Shown: positions 1-12,254, counted from the stretch's first letter. The stretch: 64,000 nt of DNA from Apostichopus japonicus (GCF_037975245.1 NC_092561.1:14851001-14915000), one strand, 5' to 3'. Numbers and translations: made by a program. Notes: generated by a model not told the origin, from the sequence alone.

Positions 1-115
1 TCCACCGGGATTCGAGCCCGGGCCTCCCGCTTTCTACGCGGACACCCTAACCAACTAGGCCATGGACGCTGACTGCATGTCCAGAGGTTCGAAACCGGTA
101 ATGAAGGTCGTAATT
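1..115 (-). mobile_element. tRNA-like SINE, copy 1 (cut by window edge)
   Basis: Read on the minus strand, bases 70 to 1 look like a tRNA. There is a box A-like TGGCCTAGTTGG, a 5-bp anticodon stem closing a 7-base loop with T before AGA, and a perfect 5-bp T stem around a CTCGAAT loop (box B with one mismatch). Bases 71-115 hold the 5' flank shared with the other two copies (TTTCGAACCTCTGGAC on the minus strand). The 3' tail lies outside the window. The same unit recurs at 310-487 and 49142-49300, so it is a dispersed Pol III-type repeat rather than a single tRNA gene. The tRNA-Ser(AGA)-like anticodon is only a resemblance, because no long variable arm is present. Confidence 0.65.
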
Positions 116-309
116 TCATTGTAGGCGTTTGACACCTGTATCGAACAATACTTGTTCTGTTTTAGTGACATATTATGCCTCACTCTAGAGATCAAACATG
201 AAGCTAACCAACTCGAAAATCATTTGTAATTCCTAAAGCCGAATCTCGAAAGAGATACTTTGAACATACTTTATGTTAATGCAATGGAGGTTAACGACAA
301 AAGCAAATG

Positions 310-486
310 AATATATATAAATGAAAACGTAATGAGGAGGAAAATCCAGAACAGTGAAAAACTACCAGCTTCCAGCGGGATTCGAGCCCGGGCCTCCCGC
401 TTTCTACGCGGACACCCTAACCAAGTAGGCCATGGACGCTGATTGTATGTCCAGAGGTTCGAAACCGGTAAGGAAGATCGTAATTT

Positions 487-487
<1 letters not shown>
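310..487 (-). mobile_element. tRNA-like SINE, copy 2
   Basis: This is a full-length minus-strand copy. The tRNA-like body is at 371-440, the shared 5' flank (TTACGATCTTCC then ACCGGTTTCGAACC) at 441-487, and a 3' tail with CACTGTTCTGGATTTTCCTC at about 330-370. The tail ends at a short ATATATA run near 311-318. The tail matches the tail of the plus-strand copy at 49142, which fixes both ends of the unit at roughly 160-180 bp. The body is nearly identical to copy 1, 370 bp away, so the two may come from a local duplication. Confidence 0.7.

Positions 488-489
<2 letters not shown>

Positions 490-517
<28 letters not shown>
490..517. repeat. (TA)n microsatellite
   Basis: A pure TA dinucleotide run of about 27 bp. 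It lies directly at the 5' flank of SINE copy 2 and upstream of the Penelope-like remnant. Confidence 0.95.
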
Positions 518-2330
518 GACGAAAAGACGTTTTACACAATGGTCTGTATTTATGGATATCCCCAGAATGGCGCAACAAATTCATAGATACATTGCCTTCA
601 AAGCACGGCACATCTGGACAAATTCATTTTAGAAAATGTCAACAGTCCACCAAACTTTACCATCAACCCTGCTCAATCTATGGCCATAAAGAATCTTCGT
701 AAAAGCCCTTATATTGTATACGTTAAGCGGGTAAAGTAGGTGCCACCACTATTCTTAATACTTCTCACCTGGCCTACATCACTGAAGCAGAGGAAGAACT
801 AAGTAACTCTGGTTTCTATGAGTTACTACGGAGAACCTTCCAGACTCTTCCAGTCCAAAATTGATGATTTGTGCCACACATGTAGTACCGGAACACGTTG
901 CGACCAAGGTAGTAGAGTAAACACCAAAGCCCTCGTCGTTAGGAAATATCTACACTTTACCCAAAGTACACAAACTTCCCAAATTGATAGCCGATGCACA
1001 ACAAGCACTACCCGGAGAAAATCCGTCGTCAGGACAAGTATGAACATTAGCATAGATACATTGACGATATGCTTTTGTCCGGCCACATGGTGAAGAAACG
1101 CTCAAGTCTTTCTTTCAACATTTAAATTCATTTCATCGAAGCATCAAATTTTCAGTAGAAGTTTCTAAACACCAAATATCACTTCTAGATGTTCTTGTTA
1201 GTTGGATAGCAATGCCTTAACCACGTCGGTCTATTATTAAGCCGCTGACATTCATATGTAATTACGCTTAAATAGTTTCACCTACATATGCTCAATATTT
1301 CTTTTGTTTACAGCCAATGCCTTCCTCGCATATCCTCCAACCAATTATGAACATCAGGTATCAAATTAAATTGCATGTTTATTTCTTGAACGTCGGATGA
1401 CCTCCTCACTTAGTTAGACAGGGTATTTCTAGGGCAGACAAATTGAACCGTGAGGACAGTGAATCCAAAAATCCTAATAAATGCATTCCGTTTGTGACTT
1501 ATTACAACCCACTCATCAAATCCTATATGAGCTCTATCAAACATGATTTTGCTTCATTCAAAGACGATCAATCTGTAGGAAAATCGTTCAAGGTGCCACG
1601 CATGCTAACAACACCCAGCCATAGATTTTTGTTCACTTCCTCCAGATTTTGTACCCAGTTTTCGACCTCCGCAGGTAATTTCCGTTGCGGAAAATCTCGG
1701 TGCCAAATCTGCCCCCATGTTACCCCGGGCACTGTGGTTGAAATTCTCAATGTTGACTATGGTCTATGACCCCCTTCCCTCTATAGTGATTCTAGCAAAT
1801 ATTCTACTGTGTTCTTTCTAAAGAGGGAACAAATGTAGGTGAAACAGGCTCTTGTTTCGGCTTACGATTTAATTAATCACAAAACATCAATTCGTGATAA
1901 TTTTGCAGGATTTCCATTTCCGAATATTTCAATCTTCATAGACATTCTCTCAAAGGATAAACTACATTTTAATTGCTTCTGATTTCAAATATGTAACTGA
2001 ACGTCAACGGAAATGAATCGATTGCATCTTTCGTATTAAATCTCATATCACCGGCCTCAACAAAAACTTGGGACCCCTAAGAAACTACCGGTTCCACAAA
2101 CATATTTGCCCGTACAGCGGACGTGTATTACTCCTGCACCGGTTAGCTGCATCCGTAAATCCATACATATCCACAATCCGTTCTTTAAATGCTTTGCTCC
2201 TTAATCCGCTTCCTGTCAAGTCATGGTTTATCTGGTCCCTATTCCATCAGTGCAACTCACACTTATCTATAGCGTCATACTTTCATTGTGTTACATTATG
2301 TACTTTTCATTCCACTGCTTAATATTGCTG
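518..2330 (+). pseudogene. Degenerate Penelope-like retroelement (RT + GIY-YIG)
   Basis: A plus-strand retroelement coding region broken by several frameshifts and stops. In order, in changing frames: AIKNLRKSP at about 690, EAEEELSNSGFYE (about 786-822), YTLPKVHKLP at about 950, the reverse transcriptase catalytic block HRYIDDM at about 1052, then SIKFSVEVSKHQISLLDVLV near 1142-1200. A linker with a Cys-rich CGKSRCQICPHV motif follows near 1687-1718, then a GIY-YIG-like VGETGS near 1835-1852, and the distal ERQRKMNRLHLS and GLNKNLGP segments near 2005-2075. This RT, Cys-motif and GIY-YIG order is typical of Penelope-like elements. No intact frame exceeds about 110 codons, so the copy is dead. 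Ends were not defined. Confidence 0.7.
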
Positions 2331-3098
2331 TCGAAGGTCCCATACCTACACGCATACACACACACATACACGCACGCACCCGCACACGCATATACATATA
2401 TACATATATACTGTGTTCCCTATCAGGGAAGTAAAATGGCAAAACAAAATTGTTGGAGTAATATTCATAAACATAGGCCTATAACTGAATGCTAACATTA
2501 CCTTTAACACATTACTGGAACACCAACTGTTAAAAACTTAAAAATCAGTGCAAATTTAAACGACTTTATGCCTATGAAGCGTAAAGTATGAACCCAGGTT
2601 TAACGTTTGCTACCTTATGAGTGTATAGTATGATGCACTACTGTAGCCTATACAAATACCTGGAAGGTACCACGCCTATAAGAACATCAGTAGCAAACGC
2701 GAATTAAAGCCATTCTGACAGTTAACCGCGGAGTCTACTTAAGGGTAAATTTGAGTAAATATTGATCGATATACTCACCGTTCAGCCCAAAACACGTCAC
2801 TTCGCCGTCGTTCTTGGATCTCTTCTAAGCAGTATTTCTGCAGCACAAAGAACTCACCACTACATTATGACTCGCCTTCATGAATGTCTGACTCAATGTG
2901 ACCTTTGCCATTCTTGATATGGAATAGAATTGTTTGAAATTAAAGCGGCATAGTACATTTCTACTAACGGTGGGCATTAGGTATCATTTTGTAATTTCTC
3001 TAATTTGCAGAACATGTAAGGAACTGTTCTCTAAATGCATTGAGCAAATGGTTTAATTAAAATATTATGAATTTAAGGGTGGTTCTTATCACCGATTA

Positions 3099-3099
<1 letters not shown>
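2331..3099. other. No gene seen; AT-rich spacer
   Basis: Contains a short CA/TA-rich stretch (about 2345-2410) and one TAGGCCTA palindrome at 2474. There are no splice-flanked open frames or RNA genes that I can support. Confidence 0.6.

Positions 3100-3159
<60 letters not shown>
3100..3159. repeat. (TA)n microsatellite
   Basis: About 60 bp of uninterrupted AT dinucleotides, able to form a cruciform. Confidence 0.97.
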
Positions 3160-3161
<2 letters not shown>

Positions 3162-3384
3162 AATAACGAAAAAAAAAACAACTATGCTGCATTTAGAGAA
3201 AGGCTGGATCTCGAGTGAGATACAATAATTGAATTAGGTAAGTGATTGGAAGTAAAACAGCCAATGTTTGACAAAGATGTCGGCATGGTTGTAAAGGCAA
3301 GGGACTTACTGATTTCTGCTGAATTGAGCAGAAGTCTTAGAAATTCGGATTATTTTAATCCGATTCCGTCGTAATTGTAAAAGA

Positions 3385-4049
<665 letters not shown>

Positions 4050-4108
4050 TTTGTGCACATGCGCAGTATGCACTTAAATCTTTGTGCACATGCGCAGTAT
4101 GCACTTTT
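4050..4108. promoter_or_regulatory. Tandem 31-bp duplication with NRF-1-like sites
   Basis: The segment TTTGTGCACATGCGCAGTAT is repeated with a 31-bp period. GCACATGCGCAG is close to the NRF-1 consensus (YGCGCAYGCGCR). The pair sits 100-160 bp upstream of the small exon candidate at 4211-4267. A promoter role is inferred from the motif and location only. Confidence 0.3.
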
Positions 4109-4210
4109 ACTTTTCGTGTACAGGATTGGAGGAAAGGTACCGTACATCATACATTATTTATATCATACTGTATACAACAACTCTGGTCTAAGTGTTGTAG
4201 CGACGACGAA

Positions 4211-4267
4211 ATGTTCGTTGTTGATGGATCGCTGGTAATTGAATTTGGCGATAGTGACAATGGGCCC
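4211..4267 (+). CDS. Candidate first coding exon, unknown product
   Basis: ATG at 4211 opens 19 codons (MFVVDGSLVIEFGDSDNGP), ending exactly at a strong donor, CCC|GTAAGT, in phase 0. Reading through the donor gives 14 more low-complexity codons before a stop, so the exon reading is preferred. The frame is also open upstream of the ATG. Tandem NRF-1-like sites lie just upstream. No protein family is recognised, and the next exon could not be joined with confidence: the 6312 exon needs a different phase. Confidence 0.3.
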
Positions 4268-4269
4268 GT

Positions 4270-5499
4270 AAGTTTAAATTTAAACGATTACTCGAAGATT
4301 ATTTACTAAAACAAACTAAAAATCAAAACCACAGATGTTACGTTTGATTTCTTTAATCGCTCTGTGACACAATCGCCGATGTTCTCAGTTCTTACTGGAT
4401 ATTGGTCAGACAAACCATGTGGACTTAATGTGACTTCTGTAATGCATTTGTCGATCAAATGATTTTCCCCTGAACTCAGGACAAAGTTTTCATATGCCAT
4501 CGGTCTTTGGAAATAAAAATGTCAGACATCAGTGTGACCGTGGGGTGAGCCATTTTAACAGGAATGAGTCAATGTACGTGTGGGTCATGTTTATATTATG
4601 TTGCACGCGCAAAAAAAATAATGACAAAAAGGATGTTGTATCATATTAGCAACAATAGTCTCTTGGTGCATATTTTTTTCGCAGAACCAGCTGGGTCTAA
4701 CGTTATCTAATAGGTATAGGCCTAGTGTGTTGTGATCGCCCATTTCTTGAGCATAGGGTTAGGGATAGGATTACGTTCGAAGGATATGGTTTCTCTTTTG
4801 ATCTGTTTTGTGACAATGTAGCGTGCTGGTTCCGTGGGTCAATCACCTAATTAGAATCATTTTCAGTGAAAAGTGCGGGATAAATCAAGAAAGGTTGACC
4901 TTGCTGTGTATTCATCAAACTTTTGCAAATCCGAATTCTGCCAAAAAAGTGTGAAATAGGCCAGCATTAATGGAACTGTATTAGCATATGACAAACACAT
5001 TGCAATGAACAGATGTGTTGATTCAATCACATACCTTTACTTGAATAGCATGGTACAGTGCAATAATTGCATAATTGAAAGGATAATGTTTTCTTCGGTT
5101 GTCTTCATCAAATAACGAATTACTTCCATGTTTTGATGTATCTTTACATTTCTTGAGGGATGCAAAATTAGATATATGAAGGGATTTTGAAAAGATATAT
5201 TTGTCTACGTTCGAACCATTTGTCTCCTATGTGCTCTACTATCATTTTGTACGCTCTAATTTACTCAAGGTACTGATGAACTCAAATTTTCCCATACTAT
5301 GCCAAGAATCCTGTATTGATTTAGTGACTATGTAAGGCTTATTTTAGGTAGTTCGGGAACGGAAAGCCGGGCCTTAGCTTACACTGATAACATCTAATTT
5401 AATCAAAGTACTGATCAACTCAAAATGTACAGAACATACACTTCCAATAGCGCGTGATTTTAATCCCGCCTCACCACAGCGCAATCCAACAATGCGCGA
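4270..5499. other. No gene seen
   Basis: AT-rich unique-looking DNA. A stretch at about 4518-4600 resembles one at about 5730-5815 (both with GTGAC, GGGGTGAG and GTGGGTCATG), probably an old dispersed repeat. One TAGGCCTA lies at 4717. Confidence 0.5.
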
Positions 5500-5600
5500 G
5501 CCATGGGTGACATCATAATAACAATAACAAACTAGAATATGCTTCACAACTATATAAGCAGAACAAACAATTAATTACAGACGGGTGTACGTTTCATTTG
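5500..5600 (+). promoter_or_regulatory. Possible TATA-type core promoter
   Basis: TATATAAG at 5551-5558 is preceded at about 5510 by TGACATCA (CRE/AP-1-like) and, from 5450, by a GC-richer stretch with GCGCGTGA, TCCCGCC and GCGCGAGC. A start would be expected near 5580. The first good plus-strand exon candidate is at 6312-6396. The support is motif spacing only. Confidence 0.3.
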
Positions 5601-6311
5601 CCTGTAGGCCCAAGCTATGCACCTATCAATGGAATGATTGTACCCTAAACATGGAGAGTTAAATGTGGATCATTTGAATCCCATATGCCTCACTTTACCC
5701 ATGGAGCTTTATAACTCCATGCTTTACCTAAGATGTCAGTTATCAGCGTGACTGTGTTGTGAATCCCTGGATCAGGGGTGAGTCGAAGTGGGTCATGATT
5801 ATATCAGTGTTGCATTTATAAGCAAGACTGATGGCAGTAGGAAGTGTAGTGTATTTGTGTTGAACTTTAGACCCCCAATTATATGCAAATTAGAACTGAT
5901 GTCACATCAAGCTTCCACTTTCAATTTTTGTCATCTAACTGACATGCACCCAGTAGCATATATGCTTGCTGGAGGCAGCTCAGTTCCACTACTTCTAGCA
6001 GCAGGAACAACCGTTTAATATCTAACCATCCTGGACTTTGCCGTGCATCAAGTTATTTGTTCATTTCTGTGTAACTTTACCTGGTGTAGTTTGAAGATAT
6101 GGTACAGCATCCAACACAAATACCACCAAATTACCAGCAGTTTTAAAACATTGCCATAATCGCCGAATGCAGTTACTCCGACATCCCGCAATAGGGGTTG
6201 TTGTCATACCGTAGAACCTGTGTACACAGTCTCATAGGCGATGGCTACACTTGTGTCAATAACAACGTTCGCCACAGCCATAAAGCAGGAGGTATATTGC
6301 TTATGCTGCAG

Positions 6312-6396
6312 TACGTACAGGGCTTAGCCATCGTTTAATTGAGGGTAGTGCAAGGCCCGATGAGGAGTACAGTCGAGGAATGAAGAATTATGAAAG
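6312..6396 (+). CDS. Candidate internal exon, unknown product
   Basis: An open stretch lies between an acceptor (TTATGCTGCAG at 6311) and a strong donor (GAAAG|GTGAGT). The open frame reads RTGLSHRLIEG then SARPDEEYSRGMKNYE and leaves two bases, fitting the single leading base of the 7434 exon. No domain is recognised. Codon usage and charged content look protein-like. It may belong to the same gene as the 7434 exon. Confidence 0.4.
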
Positions 6397-7433
6397 GTGA
6401 GTTTGTATCAATTCAATACCCCTTCATATAAAGGCAAATTTATGTGTGATTTGGGTTCACGAGACATTAAAGATGCCAAAACAGCATGAATTGAAAAATT
6501 GATTTCGTTTTGGGCCACATTTTCCATAGTTGTGTAACAATCAGCCATGTTTATTGGTAGTGAGTAGTCTGTATTTTAAGCAAATTGTTAAAAGGATAGA
6601 TTAAAGTAGCCCTGGGATAATCTGCAGTTAGTAAATTTATGTTTGATGTGTGTGTACATGTGTAATGCAGTGCAGGGATTATTCTTGTTGTTTTCAGTTA
6701 ATTGGGAGACTGAATCGTGTTGCACAGGTATTACATGTGAGACTATGAGTACATTGTAGTTTGTTCACAATTAATGTTAGTTTAATTTGGAAGTTTAGTC
6801 ATATTACTTGTATTATTTAATAGTTGTAACTAAATTTTTTGGAAGTTAGTTTTCAAAGATATATCATGTTTGATGGTCTCTATTATTTTACATCAAGGTC
6901 AAAGTTAAATTGGGTCAACTTAGGTCAAAGTCTGTAAACATGACATTCCATGAGTGAAAAGTTTTGAGCTTCAAACTTTTTGGTAGCAATTAGTAAGAAG
7001 ATAATCGCAGTCGTGTTTAATGCAAGTCATGATGTCAGTTTAGGTCAACAGATCATGGTTGGAAAACCTCTATAGTACAATATCTGAAGGTATGAATGTA
7101 ACTTAGGGGAACCTATAGTATGCTGAATAGATGATCCCATTGTTTTCCATAGAGTCAAGGGTCACTTGAAGTCAATTAGAGGTTAGTTATAGGTGAGAAC
7201 CTTTATAATTAAGTCTCACTCTCATCACTGAAGAAGTGGGAATTTGTTTGAACTCCAGCTTTCTTTGTATTTGCATATACATCAATCATTGCTGCAAGCC
7301 CATTTTACTAAATTACACATTCTGATCAGCAATACTAAATGTAGATGAATATAGTATCCACAGTTGCTTATCATATTGGCAAGAAATCACTAAATCAATT
7401 GACTTTCTGGCTTTGCAAATCTTTTTTTAATAG

Positions 7434-7656
7434 CATGGATGCAACTGAATAGTCAAGTGGTGGGCCATCTTTGGAACTGTTGGTGAACCATGGAAGTGGA
7501 AAATGCCAAAATTGTCAAAAGACCAAGATGAAAGTTATCATAGCAAAGGAGAAGCAAAGCTATGTAGACCTGTTTGCATTGATAATCAATTGGAAGAAAG
7601 GAGGAGCCCTGTATGACTATGGGATCAAGCAATTACAATGGACACTACCAAACCAA
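7434..7656 (+). CDS. Candidate exon with in-frame TAG, unknown product
   Basis: The acceptor TTTTTAATAG|C precedes an exon ending at CCAAACCAA|GTAAGT in phase 0. In the frame that joins the 6312 exon, six codons lead to a TAG at 7450. After it, 68 open codons follow, with a Cys-x2-Cys (KCQNCQKTKM) and basic residues (INWKKGGALYDYG). An alternative acceptor, GAATAG|TCAAG at 7452, would skip the stop but not match the upstream phase. The product could be truncated, a pseudogene, or start internally. No family is recognised. A separate frame at 7638-7865 overlaps and remains open past a GTATGT site at 7760; its status is unclear. Confidence 0.35.
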
Positions 7657-8197
7657 GTAAGTACTGTAAAAAGCCCATCCCATCCACTAATCTATCAGAT
7701 TTTATTAAAATATTAGAAACTAGGTCAAAGTCATCCAAGGTCATCAGAGCCGCGATGAAGGTATGTTTCCTGGAAGTGTTGAAACCTGGAGTTCTAGCTG
7801 TAAAAGTTGAGTGCAAGCTTAGTATCCCAAGAGAGGATGAGATAAATCCATATGGTCCAGAATGAGAGAAATGTAATAACCAGCGAATATGGGCAATTTT
7901 AGCTGGCAATTACACTTAAAGGATTGAATATGTTTGATCTCAAAAGTAAACCAGCAAAAGAAGTTGACCTATAGCAGATTACAAATGAACAAGAGAACCA
8001 ATACTCCTGAATGTAACTGAGGTATTAAAATGTGTGTGTGAAAAAAGGTACGTTGTATGAAGTTTTAATTGCATACTTCCACTATGGCAATAACTTGCTC
8101 AGAGAGATGACTGTGTACAAGGGGTGATCTTCATTTAAGCCAATGAAGTTTGAGTTGGACACACAGTATTAAACACTTAGTAAAGTTCAGCTAGCAG

Positions 8198-8280
8198 GTG
8201 AATCCTTATCACAATTTATACACCTTTTTAAACATTTCAAGAAGTATATTCGCACAGCTGCCACCCTAACACACAACACA
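8198..8280 (+). CDS. Candidate exon, unknown product
   Basis: CTAGCAG|GT opens a 27-codon frame (contains QFIHLFKHFKKYIRTA) ending at AACACA|GTAAGT in phase 0. It begins with two bases, so it needs an upstream exon ending in phase 1; the 7656 donor does not supply that. Phase 0 at its end would suit the exon at 22814, though 14 kb of intron would separate them. Weak candidate. Confidence 0.25.
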
Positions 8281-8336
8281 GTAAGTCAAAATACTAATAA
8301 CTTGAAAAAGTAGTGGGTAGAGAGTACTGTACATTT

Positions 8337-8545
8337 CTCCTTCATTTTTCTAAACTAGGTCAAATCTCCTTCAATCGTCCTGATTTTCATATCATCTGTC
8401 TTTAACTTGTAAGTACTCATAAACATCCTAACTTACAAAATCAAAAATGATAGCTGGAAATTAGCCAAAAACAACAAGTTCGGTGGCTCATTTTAGGCAT
8501 TTTTTTGGCGGATGTACATTACCTAATTGTAGTATGCTACCTTAA
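8337..8545 (+). repeat. Dispersed repeat, copy 1
   Basis: Shares with 10390-10572 a long diverged segment that includes CTTCATTTTTCTAAA, CCTTCAATCGTCCTGATTTT and CATATCATCTGT. A further shared part runs to GATGTACATTACCTAATTG versus GATATACATTGCCTTATTG. Same orientation, about 2.05 kb apart. Family unknown. Confidence 0.75.
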
Positions 8546-10389
8546 GCCTCGTGAAATTTTTCTTCTTCTCCTGAGGTAAACTAAACTACAAAGCATTAAA
8601 GTATCTGTAATTATTTTTCTGTTTGATCCCCAATATCAACTTTTTAAGAGCTCAGCTGGGTCAAATTTGAGCTTGAAATGGATTTCTGCTCTAGCCTCGT
8701 TGCTGTGCTTTCAATCCATCTGTTTCTTACATTCTCTGGAAAATTCCTTCTGTTGATTATTTTGTACTTCAAAAGTCCTTTACTATGCACAAACCTGTCT
8801 CCAGGTTCTGCGAGTCCTTTCTAAGGAGATGATAATCGGGCTGGGAGGGGGATCCCAGACCTGGCATAGAGCAAAAGAAACACTAAATATAAATTTGATC
8901 TTATTTGGGATTTAAAGAGTATAAATTCTTCAAGGAGATAACTGAACTGCAGGATAAAAGTTTACAACTGGCAGAAAGCAATTGAGATTGTAAAGTAGGT
9001 GTTTTTAGGTGTTTATTTATTGAGATTTCATTATAGAGGGCGCCCTCTAAACACTGCCTTGTGTTAAATAAGGTTAAAACTAGCCTCACAATTGACTAGT
9101 CAAGGACTGCTATACCACATTTTCCTGTTACATTTACATTTAATGCATATTTGTTCAATTCTACACCTTTCCCATGATCTGCAAATAAGTAAAAGGGGGT
9201 TGGTGTTTACCGAGAAGAAGCAAAGTACATCACCAACTAACACTAACAGCTGGATTAAGCCAGGCCATGCCCATGTCAGGGCACATTTTGGGAGAAGCCA
9301 GTATATATTTTATTTATGCATCTGAACCATGCAAATTGAGGTGTTTAGTTGTACTGTACCTTGCAGATTTTTTATATACTTGTGTCTCAATTAAGGACTC
9401 ACAAGTCAGAATTTGTTCTATGAATACTGTAAACCAGCCAATTATATAGACCTACTGTATATTGATAATTCTGCCATACATTTTTGACAACTACTGTAAG
9501 TTACAGATAAGTATAGCCCAACACAATGTATTTTAATACAGAGAAGTCAAAATGATACCCAGACTGACAATGACACATGGTAGGAGCACTATGCTGGCTA
9601 TACCTGGGACTATAGCATCCCAATTGCTAGTAAACAGCAGAAGTCTGTGTTATCCCGGGCATACTTTAGTTCTAGTTCATTGTTATAACATTACTTACCT
9701 ACAGGTGTAAATTATGGCAGAAATCATGCTCTTCAACAACAACACTGACACGGCAGGGCTGAATCTGAACTGTATCAACTCTGGAACAATGAAATTCCAA
9801 GTATAATTTGCTAATTTGTACTGCCCAAACATCATCTATAGTTGTTCAACTGTGTTACTTTTGAATTACCATTGGTAAGTAAATTTCATGAAACTTCCTT
9901 TCCATAGTCCTTCAACTATGGTAATGCAATCTTGAATTTAAGCCTACTGAAATATGTTGGAGACTTGGAGTAGCATCATCTTTAAGAATAATAATAAGAA
10001 TTTCCCCCCTCAAAATCACTCAAGCATGAAATCATGAAACATTTCACCTGAAATATCAACGGCTACAGTAGCCTGACCATGTTAGCCTATAATTTGCTTT
10101 TTTGGGGCTAAACTGAGAGAAATCACATTTCTTATAAGCGTACCACAACATTTTATTCTTCTCCATTGACCAACACACTAAACTTGTCTTCCTTAGAGGG
10201 CCCCTAGAGCATAGAAGATATGTCCTTTATGGCATTCCTACCCATTTCCTCATAGCTGATGACTTGGCCTATCATGGCACTTGTTAATCCCATACCTTTA
10301 ATGTCAAGATTTTGAGCTGCAAGGGGTGAAAGTTTAGAGCAGTGGTCCCGCTCCTTTGAAATGGCTATCCGGGCAAAATCTCACCATAT
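8546..10389. other. No gene seen; contains a 16-bp perfect palindrome
   Basis: AT-rich DNA with no supported exon. At 9034-9049 TAGAGGGCGCCCTCTA is a perfect palindrome. The half-site GCGCCCTCT recurs at about 47128 and 48471, so it may mark the joined ends of small elements. Confidence 0.5.
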
Positions 10390-10572
10390 CTACTTCATTT
10401 TTCTAAAATAGGTCAATTCTCCTTCAATCGTCCTGATTTTCATATCATCTGTACTTTAAATTGTATTCTTAAAACTGTCCTAGTAATAAAATCAGTGATG
10501 ATACCTGGAAATAAGCCCAAAAATAATTTTCCTGAGGGTGGCCGATATACATTGCCTTATTGTGGTACACTG
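10390..10572 (+). repeat. Dispersed repeat, copy 2
   Basis: Second, diverged copy of the repeat at 8337-8545 in the same orientation, with shared blocks in the same order. Confidence 0.75.
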
Positions 10573-10897
10573 TCTAAGTGGTCAGTCTGATCATTTCATG
10601 CAATGTCTTTTTTGAACAACTTTGCAACTGAACACAAATAAGTTCCAGACCTATAGTTGAAGTGAATATACTGCAAACAGTAATCTTGGCGCTTTATACC
10701 CAATTAGGCAGTAACTTTGCTGATGTTCCAGTAATATACAGCACCTATACTGTACCTGAGAGTGACAGAGTGACAATGGTTTATTCCCATCGTCCCCTCA
10801 TCCCCATTTTACACTGCACATAACCAGTAAACAGTTTCCTACAGGAAATTTTACCACACTGTATTTCTCCTCAAGGGGTATTTGCATTTCCCCTTAA

Positions 10898-11513
10898 AGC
10901 AGCATTTTGCGCTGGGTCGCTTTTTTCCACCTTTTTAACATGTGCATCGATTTTTTTACATGTATCAATCATAAAACAGCAAACTAAGATACCATCCAAG
11001 TTTCACCCTGCCAAGAGCATTAATTAGCGAGTAATTAACGATTTATGGCGATAACGAGTAGAAGTGTCCTCAACAAAGTTTTCAATCTCCAAATCCACTA
11101 CTTTGAATTCCACCAATCAGTGAATAGTATATTTATTCATGAGCATTTTGCGTTTGGTCGCCATTTTCTACTCTTTTAACATGTCCATCAAGTTTTTTAC
11201 ATACATCAAATCACAAAACAGCAAACTAAGATATTAGCCAAGTTTTTCCCTACCAACAACGTTAGTTGGCGAGCATTCGACATACAAAATTAATCGCATT
11301 CAGTTCCCCAAACCCACTAGTTTGAATTCAACCAATCAGAGATGCAGGTTTAGTTAAATTTAGTTAAATTAGCCAAATTGTTGCAAATTTTTCGACTTTT
11401 ATGCCACCATTTGAAGTAAGATTTAAGTAGATAAGCTAATTATGTATGTAGTTATGGCATAGTGGAGTCAGTGAGGTTGAAAAAAATCATAGAAAAGGAC
11501 GCAAAATGCTCCT
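10898..11513. mobile_element. TTAA-flanked MITE with internal duplication
   Basis: Terminal inverted repeats AGCAGCATTTTGCG (10898-10911) and CGCAAAATGCTCCT (11500-11513) differ at one position and are each flanked by TTAA (10894-10897 and 11514-11517), the expected target duplication of piggyBac or Kolobok elements. Inside, about 180 bp starting GCATTTTGCG-TTTGGTCGCC at about 11151 repeats the left part in the same orientation (shared AAACAGCAAACTAAGATA). There is no coding capacity, so it is non-autonomous. Confidence 0.75.
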
Positions 11514-12254
11514 TTAAAGTCATATGTCGTAGCGTCTACCTACTGCCAAGTGATGTACTTTAAAATCCTAGGCTGCGTCTAGAGGTAATCTTTTCTCATG
11601 AGCTTTCCTATTTATTCAATACTGCTGTGTACTGTAGAAAGTAAAATGCAAAGTAACAAAGTACAGTTTACTGTATAGAGTAAATGTAAGTTTATCACGT
11701 AGAGGAAGCTGGAAAAACTCTGTTGCGATGCATGGTCAGAAAGTTCCTGTTCGAGCTGGCTCTTGCAAGTTAATTAGAAATTTTTGGTATAACAGACAAT
11801 AGCAGTTTGGTGTGAAGAGGAAGTGTCTTCGATATTTCTCCAAAGATGGACGTAAACTAATTATGCAAACCTCAAATATCACATTTTACCAATATTTTGG
11901 GTATTTCAAGGTCAAATTCGGTCACAATTAAAAGGTTTATTTTTGGTTTTTAATACAAAACTAGTAAGATGTGTATAGTTATGATGCAAAGAATGGGCTA
12001 AAACATCTTTTGTATTAGTTATTATTAATGCTCTGATGAGCAGCTTAAAGTGGCGTATATGAGAGTAACATCAGCCCTACAGAAACATGCATACAAGGGG
12101 AAATAGCACTAGTAACATTGTATCTTCATTCAAGGAGACCATGTTAAACATCATTAGAATCTATTGAAATGTATTTATTAAAAGTGTTCTGTCTTTGACT
12201 CCCTCCCCCAACACCCCCCCCCAAACACCCTCCCCTAGTGCATTATGCAGATTT
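11514..12254. other. No gene seen
   Basis: AT-rich spacer with a C-rich run near 12205-12235. No supported exon or RNA. Confidence 0.5.

Noticed and set aside
75-115. CGAAACCGG near SINE copies read as a hammerhead core
   Set aside because: It belongs to the SINE leader conserved in all three copies (decayed to GGAAACCTG in copy 3) and lacks the other hammerhead boxes.
371-440. Considered as a functional tRNA-Ser(AGA) gene
   Set aside because: No long variable arm, acceptor stem imperfect, and shared flanks with two other copies show a dispersed repeat.
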